Below, piece by piece: positions 52,712-61,126 of a stretch of DNA of 64,000 nt. A program made the translations under genes and the position numbers. Source of the DNA: an uncultured Gammaproteobacteria bacterium (GTDB lineage: Bacteria > Pseudomonadota > Gammaproteobacteria > Pseudomonadales > Pseudohongiellaceae); NCBI GenBank assembly GCA_937898685.1, contig CALEJT010000012.1:119285-183284 (forward strand). Reading direction: 5' to 3'. The notes below the pieces were generated by a model. It did not search any database and was not told the origin of the DNA. It saw only the letters and a program-made list of their open reading frames with translations. Each line of letters starts with the position of its first letter. Position 1 is the stretch's first letter.

Positions 52712-54658
52712 TCAATGCGTGGCCGGTCCCGACTGGGCCGACTTGCGCAGACTGGGATGATTGAGGATCGTCATCAGCGCACTCGTCTCCACCGGTTTGA
52801 CCAGATGCAGATCGATGCCGGCTTCCTTCGAACGATAGCGATCCTCGTCCTTACCCCAGCCGGTCAGCGCGACGAGATAGGTGCCTTTGCCGTACGGGTG
52901 CTGACGGATGTGTCGGGCGAGTTCGTAGCCGTTCATCACCGGCATGCCGATGTCCAGTAGCACCAGGTCGGGATGATGTTTGTCGAACAGACCCAAAGCC
53001 TCCTCGCCGTTGAAGGCGGTGAGCACCTTGTGCCCGATGCGCTTGAAGAACTCGGCCAGCAGCACGGTGGCATCGACATTGTCATCGACGATGAGGATGT
53101 CCAGCTCCGGCTGTGAGGCCGGGCGTGGCACAGGCTCAGGCTCCACCTGCTGTTGCTGCACCAGAGGCAAACGGATCACGAACTCGGCGCCTTGACCCAC
53201 GCCGGCGCTGCTTGCTTCCAGCCGACCCTGATGCCGTTCGACGATGGTCTTCGCCAAGGCGAGACCGACCCCCAAGCCGGTGCCGCTGATGCTGCGCTTG
53301 TCCTCACCCTGCACGAACATGCCGAAGATGGACCCGAGCAGATCCGGCGCGATGCCGCGACCGCTGTCCTTCACCGCGATGACGAGCTCCTTCACTTCCC
53401 CTTTCTGCTCGGTGAAGACGCGCAGAAGGATGTCACCCCCGGGTTCCGTGTAGCGCGTGGCGTTGTTGAGCAGGTTGGTCAGCGCCTGGGTCAAACGCAC
53501 TTCATCGCCGTCGATCAGGTCCGGCGCGCCAGTGGTGTCGACGGTCAACCTGTGCCCCGCCGCATTGATCTGCGGCTGCGCGGCCTCGACCGAGCGGGTG
53601 ATGATGTCCATCACCTTGGTCGGCTGTTTCACCACCGAGAAAGTGCCGCGTGTGATGCGGCTGACGTCGAGGATGTCGTCGACGATGCGCATCAGCTGCC
53701 GACTTTGCCGATCGATGATCTCGATCACGCGCTCGGTTTGTGAATCCAAGCGTTCGCCGCGCTTGAGAATGCTCACGGCACTGCGGATCGGAGCCAAGGG
53801 ATTGCGCAGCTCGTGCGCGAGCACGGCAATGAATTCGTTGATGCTCTTGGCGACGTTCTCGAGCGCCTCGGCGTGTTTGCGCTGCGTGAGGTCCTGCGTG
53901 ACCTTGGCGTAACCCCGCAGGTGACCCTGGGTGTCGTAGAGCGGCGTCACCACCACTCGCGCCCAAAAGCGCGTGCCGTTCTTGCGGACACGATAGCCTT
54001 CATCCTCGGCGCGGCCATGCAGACGCGCCAGGGCCAATTCGGTTTCGGGTTTGCCGTTCTCGACGTCTTCGGGCGCATAGAAGATCGAGAAATGCCGCCC
54101 CAGGACCTCGTCAGCCTCATAGCCACTGATCAGCGCCGCGCCACTGTTCCAACTGGTGACGACCCCGCGGGGATCCAGCATGTAGACGGCATAATCACGT
54201 ACGCCTTCGACGAGCAGACGGAAGCGCTCTTCACTGTGACGGAGTTTTTCGTCGGCGGCCTTGCGATCGGAGAGATCACGGGTGATCTTGGCGTAGCCGA
54301 GCAGTTCACCGTCCTCGCCCCAGAGCGGCGTGATGATCACGTTCGCCCAGAAGCGGGTGCCATCCTTCTTGACGCGCCAACCCTCGTCTTCGAAGCGCCC
54401 ATGAATGCGGGCGTCACGCAGCTCGGTGGCGGGCCAACCGCGCTCGAGGTCTTCGTGCGTGTAGAAGATGGAAAAGTGTTTGCCCAGGACTTCTTCCTTG
54501 GAATAGCCCTTGATGGCCTCGGCGCCCTTGCTCCAACTGGCGATCTTTCCCTCGTCGTCCAGCAGAAAGATCGCATAGTCCCGCACCGAGTCCGCCATGA
54601 GCTCGAACAGCTCTGGACTGGGCTTGTTTCCCCCGGCGCGCAGTTTCTCTATGGCCAT
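52712..54658 (-). CDS. PAS-PAS hybrid histidine kinase with C-terminal receiver
   Basis: 648 aa, no membrane segment, so a cytoplasmic sensor. Two closely similar PAS domains (about 14-133 and 146-262) are followed by HisKA (FIAVLAHELRNPLAPIR, H282), HATPase with N-box NLLNNATRYT, G1 DSGRGI and G2 GTGLGVGLALAK, and a receiver (about 519-630) with phosphoacceptor D569 and K621. Such hybrid kinases feed a phosphorelay or act with a separate receiver. A near-neighbour receiver (54938-55390) shares the LDIGxPxxNGYE motif. The signal is unknown; PAS could bind a small cofactor. Confidence 0.93.
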   Translation of the reverse strand: MAIEKLRAGGNKPSPELFELMADSVRDYAIFLLDDEGKIASWSKGAEAIKGYSKEEVLGKHFSIFYTHEDLERGWPATELRDARIHGRFEDEGWRVKKDGTRFWANVIITPLWGEDGELLGYAKITRDLSDRKAADEKLRHSEERFRLLVEGVRDYAVYMLDPRGVVTSWNSGAALISGYEADEVLGRHFSIFYAPEDVENGKPETELALARLHGRAEDEGYRVRKNGTRFWARVVVTPLYDTQGHLRGYAKVTQDLTQRKHAEALENVAKSINEFIAVLAHELRNPLAPIRSAVSILKRGERLDSQTERVIEIIDRQSRQLMRIVDDILDVSRITRGTFSVVKQPTKVMDIITRSVEAAQPQINAAGHRLTVDTTGAPDLIDGDEVRLTQALTNLLNNATRYTEPGGDILLRVFTEQKGEVKELVIAVKDSGRGIAPDLLGSIFGMFVQGEDKRSISGTGLGVGLALAKTIVERHQGRLEASSAGVGQGAEFVIRLPLVQQQQVEPEPVPRPASQPELDILIVDDNVDATVLLAEFFKRIGHKVLTAFNGEEALGLFDKHHPDLVLLDIGMPVMNGYELARHIRQHPYGKGTYLVALTGWGKDEDRYRSKEAGIDLHLVKPVETSALMTILNHPSLRKSAQSGPATH

Positions 54659-54937
54659 AAACTACAGTCGTCCTTCTCAGTGGCTCGCGTAGTGACGGCA
54701 AGGGCCTCTAAAACGGAACCATACTTACCGTGGTTCTGCTTCCATCGGCATCTGTCTCCGAGGAAACCGACTAGTTGACGCACCGCCCCCAAACAGTTCT
54801 CAGCAAGCAGCATGCCAGTAAATTTTTTCAGCAAATTCAGTCGACTATCTCGAAAACCTTAGTCTTCCGCGCAAATCGCCACGCAAAAATTTCGTGCTCG
54901 TGTAATTTTGGGTGAGGCGCGATGACGCCGGTTTCGG

Positions 54938-55390
54938 CTACTTCCGTTCATGCACGCTTCGCACTAACTCTTCCAACAAACTCTTCAGTCCATCGTAGTC
55001 GACGGGTTTCACCAGGTGTGCATCGAAACCCGCCTGCCGGGACTGGGCATGGTCGCTGGACTGGTCCCAACCGGTCATGGCCACAAGGGTGAGATCGGAA
55101 TCACCATGTTCGCGCAGATGGCGTGCCACTTCGTAGCCGTTCAATGCGGGGAGGCCGATGTCGAGCAGAACGACTTCGGGCGCGAAGGGACCAGTGGCCA
55201 GCGCCACTGCGGAGCGCCCATCGAAGGCGCATCGTGTGTCATGGCCATCGAGCGCGAGCAGCATCGACAGGGATTCAGCCGAATCCACGTTGTCGTCCAC
55301 GACGAGAATGCGCAGGGAGCGCGCAGCAGAACTTCGCGCGCGCGTCTCAACCACGGCTGGGATGGATATGCATGGCCCAATGCGCGCCAT
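54938..55390 (-). CDS. Stand-alone response regulator receiver
   Basis: 150 aa if started at the ATG at 55388-55390; the frame is open upstream and the start is uncertain since no Shine-Dalgarno is visible. A single receiver domain (about 26-140) with the acidic pair in LVVDDNVDSAE, phosphoacceptor D77 (LLDIGLPALNGYE), T106 and K128. It has no output domain. It resembles the hybrid kinase receiver (LDIGMPVMNGYE, ALTGW, LVKPVE), suggesting that both belong to one relay; no histidine phosphotransfer protein was seen. Same strand as the hybrid kinase, 279 bp before it. Confidence 0.85.
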   Translation of the reverse strand: MARIGPCISIPAVVETRARSSAARSLRILVVDDNVDSAESLSMLLALDGHDTRCAFDGRSAVALATGPFAPEVVLLDIGLPALNGYEVARHLREHGDSDLTLVAMTGWDQSSDHAQSRQAGFDAHLVKPVDYDGLKSLLEELVRSVHERK

Positions 55391-55903
55391 GACGAGGGGG
55401 AACCACTTGCTCCTGCATTGGCTTTCTACCTTCCTGGAACGGAGCTGGTTGCTCTGGATCAGAGTGGATCGAGCGTCCAAAAGAAGTGGCGCTCGACTCG
55501 AACTGCCCCGGATTCTGGGCACCCTGTCCCCTCAAAGCAAGCATTCGATCACGCTGCTGCCCCGTGCTGCTTAACCCCGACGGGAGAAACCGGCGCGCGC
55601 GGTCAGCAAGATAGATGCCGCTCAAGCCATACCACCACCGGCGCAGTGCGCTTCGGTAGACGAGGCCGAACAGTCGAAGCAGTGGCGGCTTCGCACGAAA
55701 GCGAGTATGCGATCACCGCTGCGACATTCTTTCCACGCGAAGAACGCGTGGCTCGGCGCTGCCGCATGACCCTAAGGAGAGATGCGGGCCCGTGAAGTTA
55801 GTAAGAGAATCGCGCAGGTTGTACCGCCGCCTGCACAGTGTTGCTCGATCAGGGTCGTGCGCCGCTACGGCGAAGGGTATGAAGGGTTCGATTCGGAGGA
55901 GCC
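55391..55903. other. 513-bp divergent intergenic region
   Basis: Separates the stand-alone receiver (-) from the NarL-type regulator (+). Open frames here are antisense or extend the receiver frame upstream; none has a ribosome site plus a recognisable motif. Promoters for both directions must lie here, but no strong -35/-10 pair stands out. The receiver gene could start further upstream within this region. Confidence 0.4.
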
Positions 55904-56530
55904 ATGCGAAGTGCAAAGCTGCGGGTGCTGGTGGCGGATGACCATCCAGTGGTGCGCGACGGTCTCGCTGCCATGCTGAAGACACAGGAAGATTTCGAAG
56001 TGGTGGGTCAGGTGGCGAATGGTGCCGAAGCCATCACCGCCTTTCAGGTGCTTTCACCCGACGTCCTGGTATTGGATCTGCGGATGCCGGGAATGGACGG
56101 CTTCGAAGCCACCGCGCGCATACTCGAATTGGACCCGGCGGCACAGATCCTCATCATGACCACCTACGACGGCGACGAAGATATCTTCCGTTGCCTGCGC
56201 CTGGGCGCCAAAGGTTATCTCCTCAAGGATGCCCCGCCCTCGGAGATCCTGGCCGCGATTCGTGTCGTGGGCGGTGGAGGTCATTACACCTCGCACACGG
56301 TCGCCGCGAAGGCGCTACGCCGCATGTCGCAGGCCAGCCTCACGCAGCGCGAGCTCGAGGTGCTGGTACAGCTTGGTCACGGCCACAGCAACAAGGAGAT
56401 CGCGCGCCGCCTCAACATCACCGAGGGCACGGCCAAGACTCACGTCAAGGCCATACTGGCGAAGCTTGATGCGATCAGCCGCACCGACGCCGTCGCCATC
56501 GCCGTGCGACGCGGCCTGATCCATCTGTGA
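55904..56530 (+). CDS. NarL/FixJ (LuxR-type HTH) response regulator
   Basis: 208 aa with GGAGG a few bases before the ATG. Receiver domain (about 5-120) with DD at 12-13, phosphoacceptor D58 and K108, then a LuxR HTH (about 144-205: LTQRELEVLVQLGHGHSNKEIARRLNITEGTAKTHVKAILAKL). This is a DNA-binding transcription factor of the NarL class. The triple-GAF NarL-type kinase 92 bp downstream on the same strand is the obvious partner. Targets are unknown. Confidence 0.95.
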   Translation: MRSAKLRVLVADDHPVVRDGLAAMLKTQEDFEVVGQVANGAEAITAFQVLSPDVLVLDLRMPGMDGFEATARILELDPAAQILIMTTYDGDEDIFRCLRLGAKGYLLKDAPPSEILAAIRVVGGGGHYTSHTVAAKALRRMSQASLTQRELEVLVQLGHGHSNKEIARRLNITEGTAKTHVKAILAKLDAISRTDAVAIAVRRGLIHL

Positions 56531-56622
56531 ACAGGTGAAGACTTCTCCGCAGCAGGCTCAATTTGAACGTCCGATCATATTGGTCTCACTGCCACGAGGC
56601 GGAAGCAAGAAATGAGGTTATC

Positions 56623-58935
56623 ATGCGGACTCTTCCCGCAGCGGCCCGAGATGCCATGGAGCAACCGATACACTCTCCCTCTCTTACAGCAGAGGCTGCA
56701 TCTGTCAAACCCACCGAAGACCCGTTGCTGGACCTGTTGACCGACTGCGGTTCCCTGCTGTCGGGCGCAAGCAATCCCGTCAGCGTCATGGTCGACATCG
56801 TGCGGCTGGTCGGCACGGCGCTGGATGCCGATCGCGTGCTCTACTTCGTGCGCGACCCCATCGCGAAGCTTTCCCATGCTGCCTACGGCTGGGCACGCGA
56901 CGGTCATGATTCGATTCAACCCGGCCCACTGCGCGACGAGGATTTCGAGGAGGTCATCACGCCGCTCGCGCGAGGCGAACTCTCTGGTTCCGGGATCGAG
57001 CATAAAAGTGGCGCCAATCGAGAGGTGAACGAGTTGAGCGGCACGCACGTGGATCTGCTGGCGCCGGTACTGGTCAATGGCGAGCTACGAGGCATCCTCG
57101 CCACCGACTATTGCCGCGAAGGCGCACTGATCACGGCGCGGGAAAGAAACGCCTTGCGCGCGCTGGCGACCATGGCGGCGAGTGCACTCGGTCGCTACGG
57201 TACGAGGGACACTCAGCAACGCGACACCACCAGGAGTTATCTCGCGCGCGAAGAGACGATCAAATCCGCCATCAACGTGGCCGGCGAACTTCTGGCCGTC
57301 GGTGAACTCGACAGCGCTCTGCAACACACGCTGCCGCTCATCGGTGCGATGGCCGCTTGCCAACGCGTCGCGGTCCTGCTGAGAGTGAATGATGACGAAG
57401 GTGCACGTCGTCATCGCCTCAAATGCGAGTGGGTGGCCTTGGGCCAGCCGGCGCAGTTCGCGGAAGGGGTGACGGCGTTCTGCGACGACGAGCTGCCTCC
57501 AGACGCCATGGCGGGTTTGGAATCCGGCTCACCCTTCTGGTGGCGCAGCACCGGCCGCGCCGATGACTTCAGCTTGCGTCTGCGCGCGTTGGGTGTCGCC
57601 GTCAGCGGCGCGCTGCCGCTCATCGTGGAAGGCAGCTATGCGGGCATGCTGGCCTTTGGCTGGTGCTTCGAACCGAATCTCGGCATCGATAGTGTCGAGG
57701 TCGGCGTGCTGCAGCTCGCCGCCAACGCTGTCTCCGCCGCCTTGCAGCGACAGCGCGCCGCGGAACGCCGTATCGAGCAGGAACGCGCCATCGAGTTGGA
57801 GCAGGCGCGCCATGCACGTCGGCGCGAGGACCAATTGGAAACCGCCAATGGTGTGCTGCGCGCCATCAACCAGCGTCTCGCCCAAGGTGGTGATCCCACC
57901 GCGGCACTGCACGCGATCCTGGAACAGGCCGTGCTCGCCTTCGGCGCCAGCACTGGCGCCATGCTGCAATGCGTCGGTGAGAATCTGCGCACGGTCGGCA
58001 ACATCGGTTCACCTCTTGCTCCCGTCGCCAATGCCCGCTCGGAAACGAGGAACACGCATGCCGAACGCCCTTCCGCTCTGAGGTGGCGCGCCGTGACGGA
58101 AGCGGATGTGAGCGACGCGCGCTCCTGGCGCGAACTCGGCATCGGCGACGTACTGGAAGCGGAAATCTTCGACGGCGAGCGCGTGGCTGGTGTGTTGCGC
58201 CTCGGTTTTCCCTCCGCGCCGGCCGAGAAGGAGGCCATCGAATGGCTGGTGGAACAGATCTGCCAGCAGACCGCGCTGGCCATGCGCCTCGCTTCTCTGT
58301 CCACCGAACTCGAAGCGCGCACGCGGCAGGAAACGCTGCTGGCGGAACGCTCGCGCATGGCGCGCGAGATCCACGACGGTGTGGCGCAGGGCTTTACCGG
58401 CATCCTGATGCAGCTCGGTGCACTGGCGGAAACGCCCGAAGATTCCGAACATGCCAAGGAACTGGCCAATCGCGCTGCGGCGTTGGCGCGCCAGGGGTTG
58501 GCCGATGCGCGGCGCGCGGTGCTGGCATTGCAACCCGAGAGTACGACGCGCGAGGACCTCGTCTCCGCCTTGTCCCATCTCGTCGAAACGAGCAACGTGC
58601 GCGGCAAGATCGGTTGTCACTTCGTGGTAGTCGGCAGTGGTTTCGATGCCTATCTCGGTCCCGCGCGAGCCCACGATCTCTATCGCGTGGTGCAGGAGGC
58701 CCTGCAGAACGCCTTGCGTCATGCCCAGGCCTCCCTCATTGAGGTGTCACTGACCCGCACGGACAGAGGCCTGCAACTCGAAGTCGCCGATAACGGCATC
58801 GGTTTCGTTGAAGGCAGCAGCGACGGTTTCGGCATCGGCAACATGCGCGCCCGCGTGCAGGACATGGGCGGTTCCTTCCTCATCGATTCGAAGCCTGGCG
58901 CCGGGACACGCGTGATTCTCAGCATGCCGGCCTAG
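56623..58935 (+). CDS. Triple-GAF histidine kinase, NarL type (HisKA_3)
   Basis: 770 aa from the ATG at 56623, with GAGG 5 bp upstream (a longer frame begins at 56563). Cytoplasmic. Three GAF-like domains: about 50-190, 215-375 and 408-555, joined by a coiled coil at about 378-405. The HisKA_3 core SRMAREIHDGVAQGFTGILMQLGAL has H584, followed by an HATPase (about 680-770) with QEALQNALRHA, VADNGIGF and DGFGIGNMRARV. The ligand is unknown. Partners the regulator gene 92 bp upstream. Confidence 0.92.
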   Translation: MRTLPAAARDAMEQPIHSPSLTAEAASVKPTEDPLLDLLTDCGSLLSGASNPVSVMVDIVRLVGTALDADRVLYFVRDPIAKLSHAAYGWARDGHDSIQPGPLRDEDFEEVITPLARGELSGSGIEHKSGANREVNELSGTHVDLLAPVLVNGELRGILATDYCREGALITARERNALRALATMAASALGRYGTRDTQQRDTTRSYLAREETIKSAINVAGELLAVGELDSALQHTLPLIGAMAACQRVAVLLRVNDDEGARRHRLKCEWVALGQPAQFAEGVTAFCDDELPPDAMAGLESGSPFWWRSTGRADDFSLRLRALGVAVSGALPLIVEGSYAGMLAFGWCFEPNLGIDSVEVGVLQLAANAVSAALQRQRAAERRIEQERAIELEQARHARRREDQLETANGVLRAINQRLAQGGDPTAALHAILEQAVLAFGASTGAMLQCVGENLRTVGNIGSPLAPVANARSETRNTHAERPSALRWRAVTEADVSDARSWRELGIGDVLEAEIFDGERVAGVLRLGFPSAPAEKEAIEWLVEQICQQTALAMRLASLSTELEARTRQETLLAERSRMAREIHDGVAQGFTGILMQLGALAETPEDSEHAKELANRAAALARQGLADARRAVLALQPESTTREDLVSALSHLVETSNVRGKIGCHFVVVGSGFDAYLGPARAHDLYRVVQEALQNALRHAQASLIEVSLTRTDRGLQLEVADNGIGFVEGSSDGFGIGNMRARVQDMGGSFLIDSKPGAGTRVILSMPA

Positions 58936-59219
58936 CAGCGCCGCCGGCGCAGTGTTACGCACCCTCCCTCTCTTACGTATCACCGTCTCTCTCCATTGGG
59001 GGAAGCACTGCCGCGTGTGAAGACAAATAATTCACCCACCAGTCAAAAACGAGCCACCATGACGACAAGAGCCAGGATGCACCAACACCGAGCATGCCTT
59101 CCCCCTTCGCGCGGGGGACGCGGCTGGATCGGATCGAGTCGCCGTGTTTCAGCAAGCGTTGCTGCAACGTCAGGCTCGGTGACATGCGATCCGGGGTAGA
59201 TGCATACAGCGGAGGTCCC

Positions 59220-60434
59220 ATGAAAGTACCCACCGGCGATTCCGAGCATTCCGCAGACAACGCGCTCGAGCTGCAACGACTCGTCGCCGAGCTGCATTCC
59301 AATCTGGATCTGGCGCTTACCAGCCGCGCCATCCTCGAACGCAAATACCAGCGGGTGCGCACCGCCTTGTTGCATCACGAACGGACCGGGCGCTGTGGCA
59401 CCTTTCAGTACAGCGCCAGCTCGCGCTGCCTCCGCGGTTCGGCAGCCACATTCAGGTTGCTCGGTCTGGGGGCCGAAACGTACGGCTGCACCGAAGACGA
59501 TTGGCTCGATCGTGTGCATCCACAAGACCGAGCCCACCTTCAGCAACAGCTGCGGCACGCTCTTGCCGCCTACTCCGGCTTTCACTGCGAATTCCGTGTC
59601 GGTGAGGATGCGGAGGTCAAATATCTCCACTGCGACGGCAGCCCCCACCTCGATGCCTGCGGCAGCCTCAGCTATTTCTGCGTGCTGACCGACCTGACGG
59701 AGCAGCGGCTGGCAGACGAAACACGCCGCGCGCTGCAGGCCGAGCTGAGCGCCGCCTGCCGTCTCGCCGCGTTCGGCGAACTCGCGGCTGCGGTCGTGCA
59801 TGAAGTCAGCCAGCCTCTCACCGCAATCACCGCCAGTGCGCAGGCCGTTCGGCGCTGGCTCAACCACGGCGCCACCCACGTCGACGCGGCACGCGGCGCG
59901 CTCGACGGGGTGTTGGCCCAAGGCGAACGTGCCACTGCGATCGTGCACGGACTGAAGTTGCTGTTGCGCGACGAAGCTGCCGAGCCCGCCCCGTGCGACC
60001 TGCCGGCATTGGTGCGCGAGTCCTGCGCCTTGCTCGAGCCGAGCATGAGGCAACTGCAGGTGGAATTGGTGCTGCATCATGCAGAGGAACTTCCTCTCGC
60101 CTACGGCAACCGCACGCAGCTGCAGCAGATCTTCATGAATCTCGCCCGCAACGCGCTCAAGGCGATGCAGGAATCACCACGACCACGCCTGCTGTCGGTG
60201 ACCCTCACGCACATACGCGACGAGCTGGCTCTGCAGGTCTCAGACACCGGCCCTGGCCATACGTCAGGCCTTGTCGGATCTCTGCACTTCCGCGAAGGAT
60301 GTGGTGTGCCGGTGATCCTCATGTCCGGTCATGCCGACGTGCCGATGAGCGTACGCGCGATGCGTGCAGGTGCCATCGACTTCATCCAGAGGTCAGGAGC
60401 TGGCACGAACACCTCCGCCAGCATCAACGTGTGA
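59220..60434 (+). CDS. Chimeric sensor: PAS-HisKA-partial HATPase fused to a FixJ-type receiver fragment (probably non-functional)
   Basis: 404 aa from the ATG at 59220, with GGAGG 4 bp upstream. A PAS domain (about 62-165) and HisKA (AAFGELAAAVVHEVSQPLTAI, H194) lead into an HATPase that has N-box NLARNALKAMQ and G1 VSDTGPG (about 340-346) but then stops being an HATPase. After residue 347 the text is the second half of a FixJ receiver (SGLVGSLHFREGCGVPVILMSGHADVPMSVRAMRAGAIDFI), lacking the G2 box, phosphoacceptor and HTH. An in-frame deletion joining fixL-like and fixJ-like genes explains it. The tail after 392 is frameshifted relative to a receiver end. Confidence 0.8.
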   Translation: MKVPTGDSEHSADNALELQRLVAELHSNLDLALTSRAILERKYQRVRTALLHHERTGRCGTFQYSASSRCLRGSAATFRLLGLGAETYGCTEDDWLDRVHPQDRAHLQQQLRHALAAYSGFHCEFRVGEDAEVKYLHCDGSPHLDACGSLSYFCVLTDLTEQRLADETRRALQAELSAACRLAAFGELAAAVVHEVSQPLTAITASAQAVRRWLNHGATHVDAARGALDGVLAQGERATAIVHGLKLLLRDEAAEPAPCDLPALVRESCALLEPSMRQLQVELVLHHAEELPLAYGNRTQLQQIFMNLARNALKAMQESPRPRLLSVTLTHIRDELALQVSDTGPGHTSGLVGSLHFREGCGVPVILMSGHADVPMSVRAMRAGAIDFIQRSGAGTNTSASINV

Positions 60435-60540
60435 CCAAGCACGACAAGGACCTGCAGGACGCGGTCCGCAGCTTTCATCGCGGCGAACACGCTCCTCTCG
60501 TACGGCACTTCGCTACCCCACCCGACCCAGGAGACAGATC

Positions 60541-60747
60541 ATGACCCTTCACTTGTTATGCGGTTATCTGCTCGCGCTCAGCATCGGCGTGCTGTGTCGC
60601 TTCAGTGGTATTCCTTTGCCTTCACCGCCGGTGCTGATCGGCGCACTGGTCGTGGTGGCGATGACCTGCGGTTATCTCTTCGCCGACAGATTCCTCGCCA
60701 GATGCGAAGCCCGCCACCGCCACGACTGCGGCGGCCCCATCGGCTAG
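60541..60747 (+). CDS. XapX domain (DUF1427) small membrane protein, copy 1
   Basis: 68 aa. AGGAGA lies 6 bp before the ATG. Two membrane segments (about 4-20 and 33-50) with IGVLCRFSGIPLPSPPVLIGALVVVAMTCGYL, the DUF1427/XapX pattern of a short hairpin around a Pro-rich turn. The charged C-terminus ARCEARHRHDCGGPIG is extra. Role unknown. It follows the kinase remnant by 106 bp and leads into a second XapX gene. Confidence 0.75.
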   Translation: MTLHLLCGYLLALSIGVLCRFSGIPLPSPPVLIGALVVVAMTCGYLFADRFLARCEARHRHDCGGPIG

Positions 60748-60755
60748 GAGACCCC

Positions 60756-60905
60756 ATGACGCTTGCTACAGGAGTGATTCTCGGCTTCGCGATCGGCATC
60801 GGTTGCCGTGTACTGGACTTGCCCCTGCCCGCGCCGCCAAAGCTGACCGGCGCACTGCTGGTGCTAGCGATGACTTTGGGCTTCATCGGCGCTGGCTATT
60901 TTTGA
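60756..60905 (+). CDS. XapX domain (DUF1427) small membrane protein, copy 2
   Basis: 49 aa. Starts at 60756 with AGGAG 5 bp upstream; that Shine-Dalgarno overlaps the stop of copy 1. MTLATGVILGFAIGIGCRVLDLPLPAPPKLTGALLVLAMTLGFIGAGYF is the XapX domain without a tail. Same pattern as copy 1 (CRxxxLPLPxPPxLxGALxVxAMTxG). Coupled translation is likely. Function unknown. Confidence 0.75.
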   Translation: MTLATGVILGFAIGIGCRVLDLPLPAPPKLTGALLVLAMTLGFIGAGYF

Positions 60906-61000
60906 GGATGCGGACGCAGCGCGTAGTGCGGCTATCGAGAGTGGGAGCGCGGTAGCAAGGAGAGAGAAGTTCTTCACTCGCTCCCTGCCACATGACGGAG

Positions 61001-61076
61001 TGGTGCCCCGGGCAGGAATCGAACCTGCGACCTGCCCCTTAGGAGGGGGCCGTGCTATCCACTGTACCACCGGGGC
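61001..61076 (-). tRNA. tRNA-Arg (anticodon CCU)
   Basis: A complete 76-nt cloverleaf with encoded CCA (61001-61003). Acceptor GCCCCGG pairs with CCGGGGC, anticodon stem-loop GCCCC-CTCCTAA-GGGGC with anticodon CCT, T-arm GCAGG-TTCGATT-CCTGC. It lies at the right boundary of the two-component accessory region. A -10-like TAGAAT lies about 20 bp upstream (61097-61102 on the complement), with no good -35. Confidence 0.97.
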
Positions 61077-61126
61077 TTTGCGAGGTGGGCGCGCGGATTC
61101 TAGCAGACCACGCGCCTCTGAGCGCA

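Noticed and set aside
55016..55795. 259-codon + strand frame over the lone receiver and its upstream region
   Set aside because: Antisense to the receiver and without motif; the receiver frame has all conserved residues.
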